The notes under the pieces were generated by a model. The model was not told the DNA's origin. It worked only from the letters and a program-made list of their open reading frames with translations, and did not search any database. A stretch of 6,652 bases of DNA, from NCBI GenBank assembly GCA_018609665.1, contig JAHENN010000218.1, positions 1 through 6,652 of the forward strand, given 5' to 3'. Of this stretch, positions 5,115 through 6,652 are shown piece by piece. Numbering within the stretch: position 1 is the stretch's first letter; each line of letters opens with the position of its first letter. Position numbers and translations under genes: made by a program. Source of the stretch: Haloarculaceae archaeon. Lineage in GTDB: Archaea > Halobacteriota > Halobacteria > Halobacteriales > Haloarculaceae.

Positions 5115-6610
5115 TGAAGCTCGACCCCCTCTCCGTTCCGTACCGGACCGGCGAGTCGGTCCTCCGGCTGGCGTGGGTGCTCGTCTTTCTCTTCCTGGGG
5201 TCGCCACTGGACGGGCTGACCGGCGCCGGCCTGCTCGTCGTCGCGTGGTTCGTCGTCGCGCTGGCCTACCAGCTGGTCTACTACCAGCGCTTCGAGTACG
5301 ACCTGACCGACGACTCGCTGGACATCGCCTCCGGCGTCGTCTCCCGGCGCAACCGCGAGATCCCGGTTCGGCGGGTCCAGAACGTCGACATCAGCCGCAA
5401 CGTCGTCCAGCGGCTGCTGGGGCTGGCGCAGATCAACCTCGAGACCGCCGGCGGCTCCTCGACGGAGGCGTCGCTGAAGTGCGTCAGCGAGGAGGAGGCC
5501 CGCCGGCTCCAGTCGACCATCGGCCGGCTGAAGCGCGAGGAGGCGCCCGAGACGGCCGCCGACGACGTCGACGCCGAGGCCGAGGCCGAGGAGCGGCAGC
5601 TCTTCGAGATCACGCCGAAGGAGCTGGCGCTGCTCGGCGTGACGGGCATCGACCTGCGGCTGTTGTCGGTCGTGACGGTCGTCCTGCCGGTCCTGGCACC
5701 GTCGCTGCGGGAACGGTTCGCCGACCCGCTCGTCGGGCTGGCGGTGACGGCGCCGCTGGCGGCGGTCGTCATCGTCGTCGTCGCGGCCGTCATCAGCGGC
5801 GTCCTCGCGGTGACCAACTACTACGGCTTCCGGCTGTCGCGGCGCTCCGAGGAACTGCACTACGAGCGGGGGCTGCTCCAGCGGTTCAGCGGCACCATCC
5901 CCCTGGAGAAGGTCCAGACGCTGGCGGTGTCGGAGAACGTCATCGCCCGACGGCTGGGGTACGCCTCGCTGGCCGTCGAGACGGCGGGCTACGGCCCCGA
6001 CGACGCCGGCTCGCAGTCGGCGGTCCCGCTGGCCGACCGGGACCGCGTGCTCTCGCTGGCGGCCTCCGTCGAGGCGTTCGACGCCCCCGACTTCCGGCGT
6101 CCGCCGAAGCGCGCCCGCCAGCGGTACGTCGTCCGGTACGGGGCCGTCGCGGCCGTCGCCGTCGCCGCCGTCTTCGGCGCCGACCAACTCACCACGCTCC
6201 CAGTGGCGTGGTACTGGGCGGGCGTGCTGTTGCCGGTCGCGCCGGTCGCCGCCCACCTCAAGTGGGTCAACCTGGGCTACGACCTCCAGCCGGAGTACGT
6301 CGTCCTCCGGGAGGGGTTCTGGACCCGCACCACGACGGTCGTGCCGTACTACCGGGTCCAGACGGTGCTGGACTCCCGGACGGTGTTCCAGCGCCGGCGC
6401 CGGCTGGCGACGCTAGTCGTCGACACCGCCGGCTCCAGCGGGCTCACCGGCGGCCAGCCCCGGGCGCTCGACATCGACGCCGACCGGGCCGCCGACCTCC
6501 GGGCGACGGTGGCCGACCGCCTCCAAGGGTCGCTGGACCGCCGCCGCGCCGACCGCCGCCGCGAGCGGCTGCGGTCCATCGAGTCGGCCGACCCCGACCT
6601 GTCGGACTGA
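5114..6610 (+). CDS. Large triple-bPH2 membrane protein, YdbT-like
   Basis: Membrane protein of 498 residues made of three repeats of the module seen in the upstream protein: two transmembrane helices, then a bPH2 (DUF304) domain. Module 1: helices about 16-30 and 38-56, domain 58-139. Module 2: helices about 181-198 and 206-234, domain 235-319. Module 3: helices about 340-355 and 364-382, domain 384-469. Matching motifs are IPVRRVQNVDIS, IPLEKVQTLAVS and VPYYRVQTVLDS, each followed exactly 22 residues after the Gln by Thr-Ala-Gly (111, 290, 438). An acidic linker (142-162) separates modules 1 and 2, and an Arg-rich cytoplasmic tail (475-487) ends the protein. Length and layout match Bacillus YdbT (about 490 residues). 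The ATG at 5114 shares its A with the preceding TGA, so translation is probably coupled and the two products likely act together at the membrane. The open frame extends upstream of 5114 only as a shadow. Confidence 0.92.
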   Translation: MKLDPLSVPYRTGESVLRLAWVLVFLFLGSPLDGLTGAGLLVVAWFVVALAYQLVYYQRFEYDLTDDSLDIASGVVSRRNREIPVRRVQNVDISRNVVQRLLGLAQINLETAGGSSTEASLKCVSEEEARRLQSTIGRLKREEAPETAADDVDAEAEAEERQLFEITPKELALLGVTGIDLRLLSVVTVVLPVLAPSLRERFADPLVGLAVTAPLAAVVIVVVAAVISGVLAVTNYYGFRLSRRSEELHYERGLLQRFSGTIPLEKVQTLAVSENVIARRLGYASLAVETAGYGPDDAGSQSAVPLADRDRVLSLAASVEAFDAPDFRRPPKRARQRYVVRYGAVAAVAVAAVFGADQLTTLPVAWYWAGVLLPVAPVAAHLKWVNLGYDLQPEYVVLREGFWTRTTTVVPYYRVQTVLDSRTVFQRRRRLATLVVDTAGSSGLTGGQPRALDIDADRAADLRATVADRLQGSLDRRRADRRRERLRSIESADPDLSD

Positions 6611-6652
6611 CCCTCGTTCGCCCCTGGGCGGACGCCCACCGACGCATGGGCC
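6611..6652. other. 3' flank, no supported gene
   Basis: These 42 bases follow the last stop. TGGGCG GA CGCCCA (6625-6638) is a short inverted repeat that could fold as a 5-bp stem with a 4-base loop, but there is no T-run after it. An ATG at 6646 lies too close to the edge to judge. Whether a further gene begins here, or a convergent one ends beyond the edge, cannot be decided. Confidence 0.5.

Noticed and set aside
4991..6256. 421-residue minus-strand frame opposite the YdbT-like gene
   Set aside because: Arg/Gln/Asp-rich antisense shadow; the plus frame has three matching bPH2 modules.
6625..6638. Inverted repeat after the last stop as an intrinsic terminator
   Set aside because: Stem is only about 5 bp with a GC-rich sequence expected by chance, and no T-run follows; archaeal termination usually needs a T-rich stretch.
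1..6652. Defence, mobile-element, CRISPR or biosynthetic system
   Set aside because: No transposase, integrase, nuclease, direct-repeat/spacer array or biosynthetic core gene was seen; all genes look like ordinary haloarchaeal chromosomal genes with similar composition.

Overview
The window is strongly GC-rich, with G/C-ending codons and Asp/Glu-rich soluble proteins. It carries a Bat-type HTH_10 regulator, a PGF-CTERM surface protein, and leaderless genes with a TATA-like box about 27 bases before the ATG. Together these point to a haloarchaeon (class Halobacteria). Genus cannot be read from the sequence. No rRNA, tRNA, CRISPR, insertion sequence or integrase was seen.

Layout. Positions 1-942 (+) are the 3' part of an aldo/keto reductase whose start lies before the window. 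Directly abutting it tail to tail, with no spacer, is a minus-strand gene (1953-943) for a secreted, Thr/Asp-rich protein with a PGF-CTERM anchor. A 115-bp divergent intergenic region holds a clear TATA-like box for a leaderless HTH_10 regulator (2069-2719, +). The 3' end of that regulator gene overlaps the end of a minus-strand four-helix membrane protein gene (3204-2713) by 7 bp. A second divergent intergenic region (3205-3332) holds a T-tract promoter candidate and a short inverted repeat.

From 3333 to 6610 four plus-strand genes follow closely: an unrecognised 130-aa acidic protein, a DUF2071/YqjF-like protein, and a YdbS/YdbT-like pair of bacterial-PH-like (bPH2, DUF304) membrane proteins joined by a TGATG stop/start overlap. 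The last 42 bases hold no supported gene.

How the genes may work together. The best-supported functional unit is the bPH2 pair. Together the two proteins contain four copies of one module, two transmembrane helices followed by a bPH2 domain, and a Gln-to-Thr-Ala-Gly spacing that is identical in all four copies. Tight spacing suggests that the DUF2071 protein, and perhaps the 130-aa protein, are co-transcribed with the pair. The HTH_10 regulator could act on the divergent surface-protein gene, but only position supports this. I see no clear defence, mobile or biosynthetic system. The most unusual points are the gene packing (two convergent pairs with no spacer) and the modular membrane PH pair.
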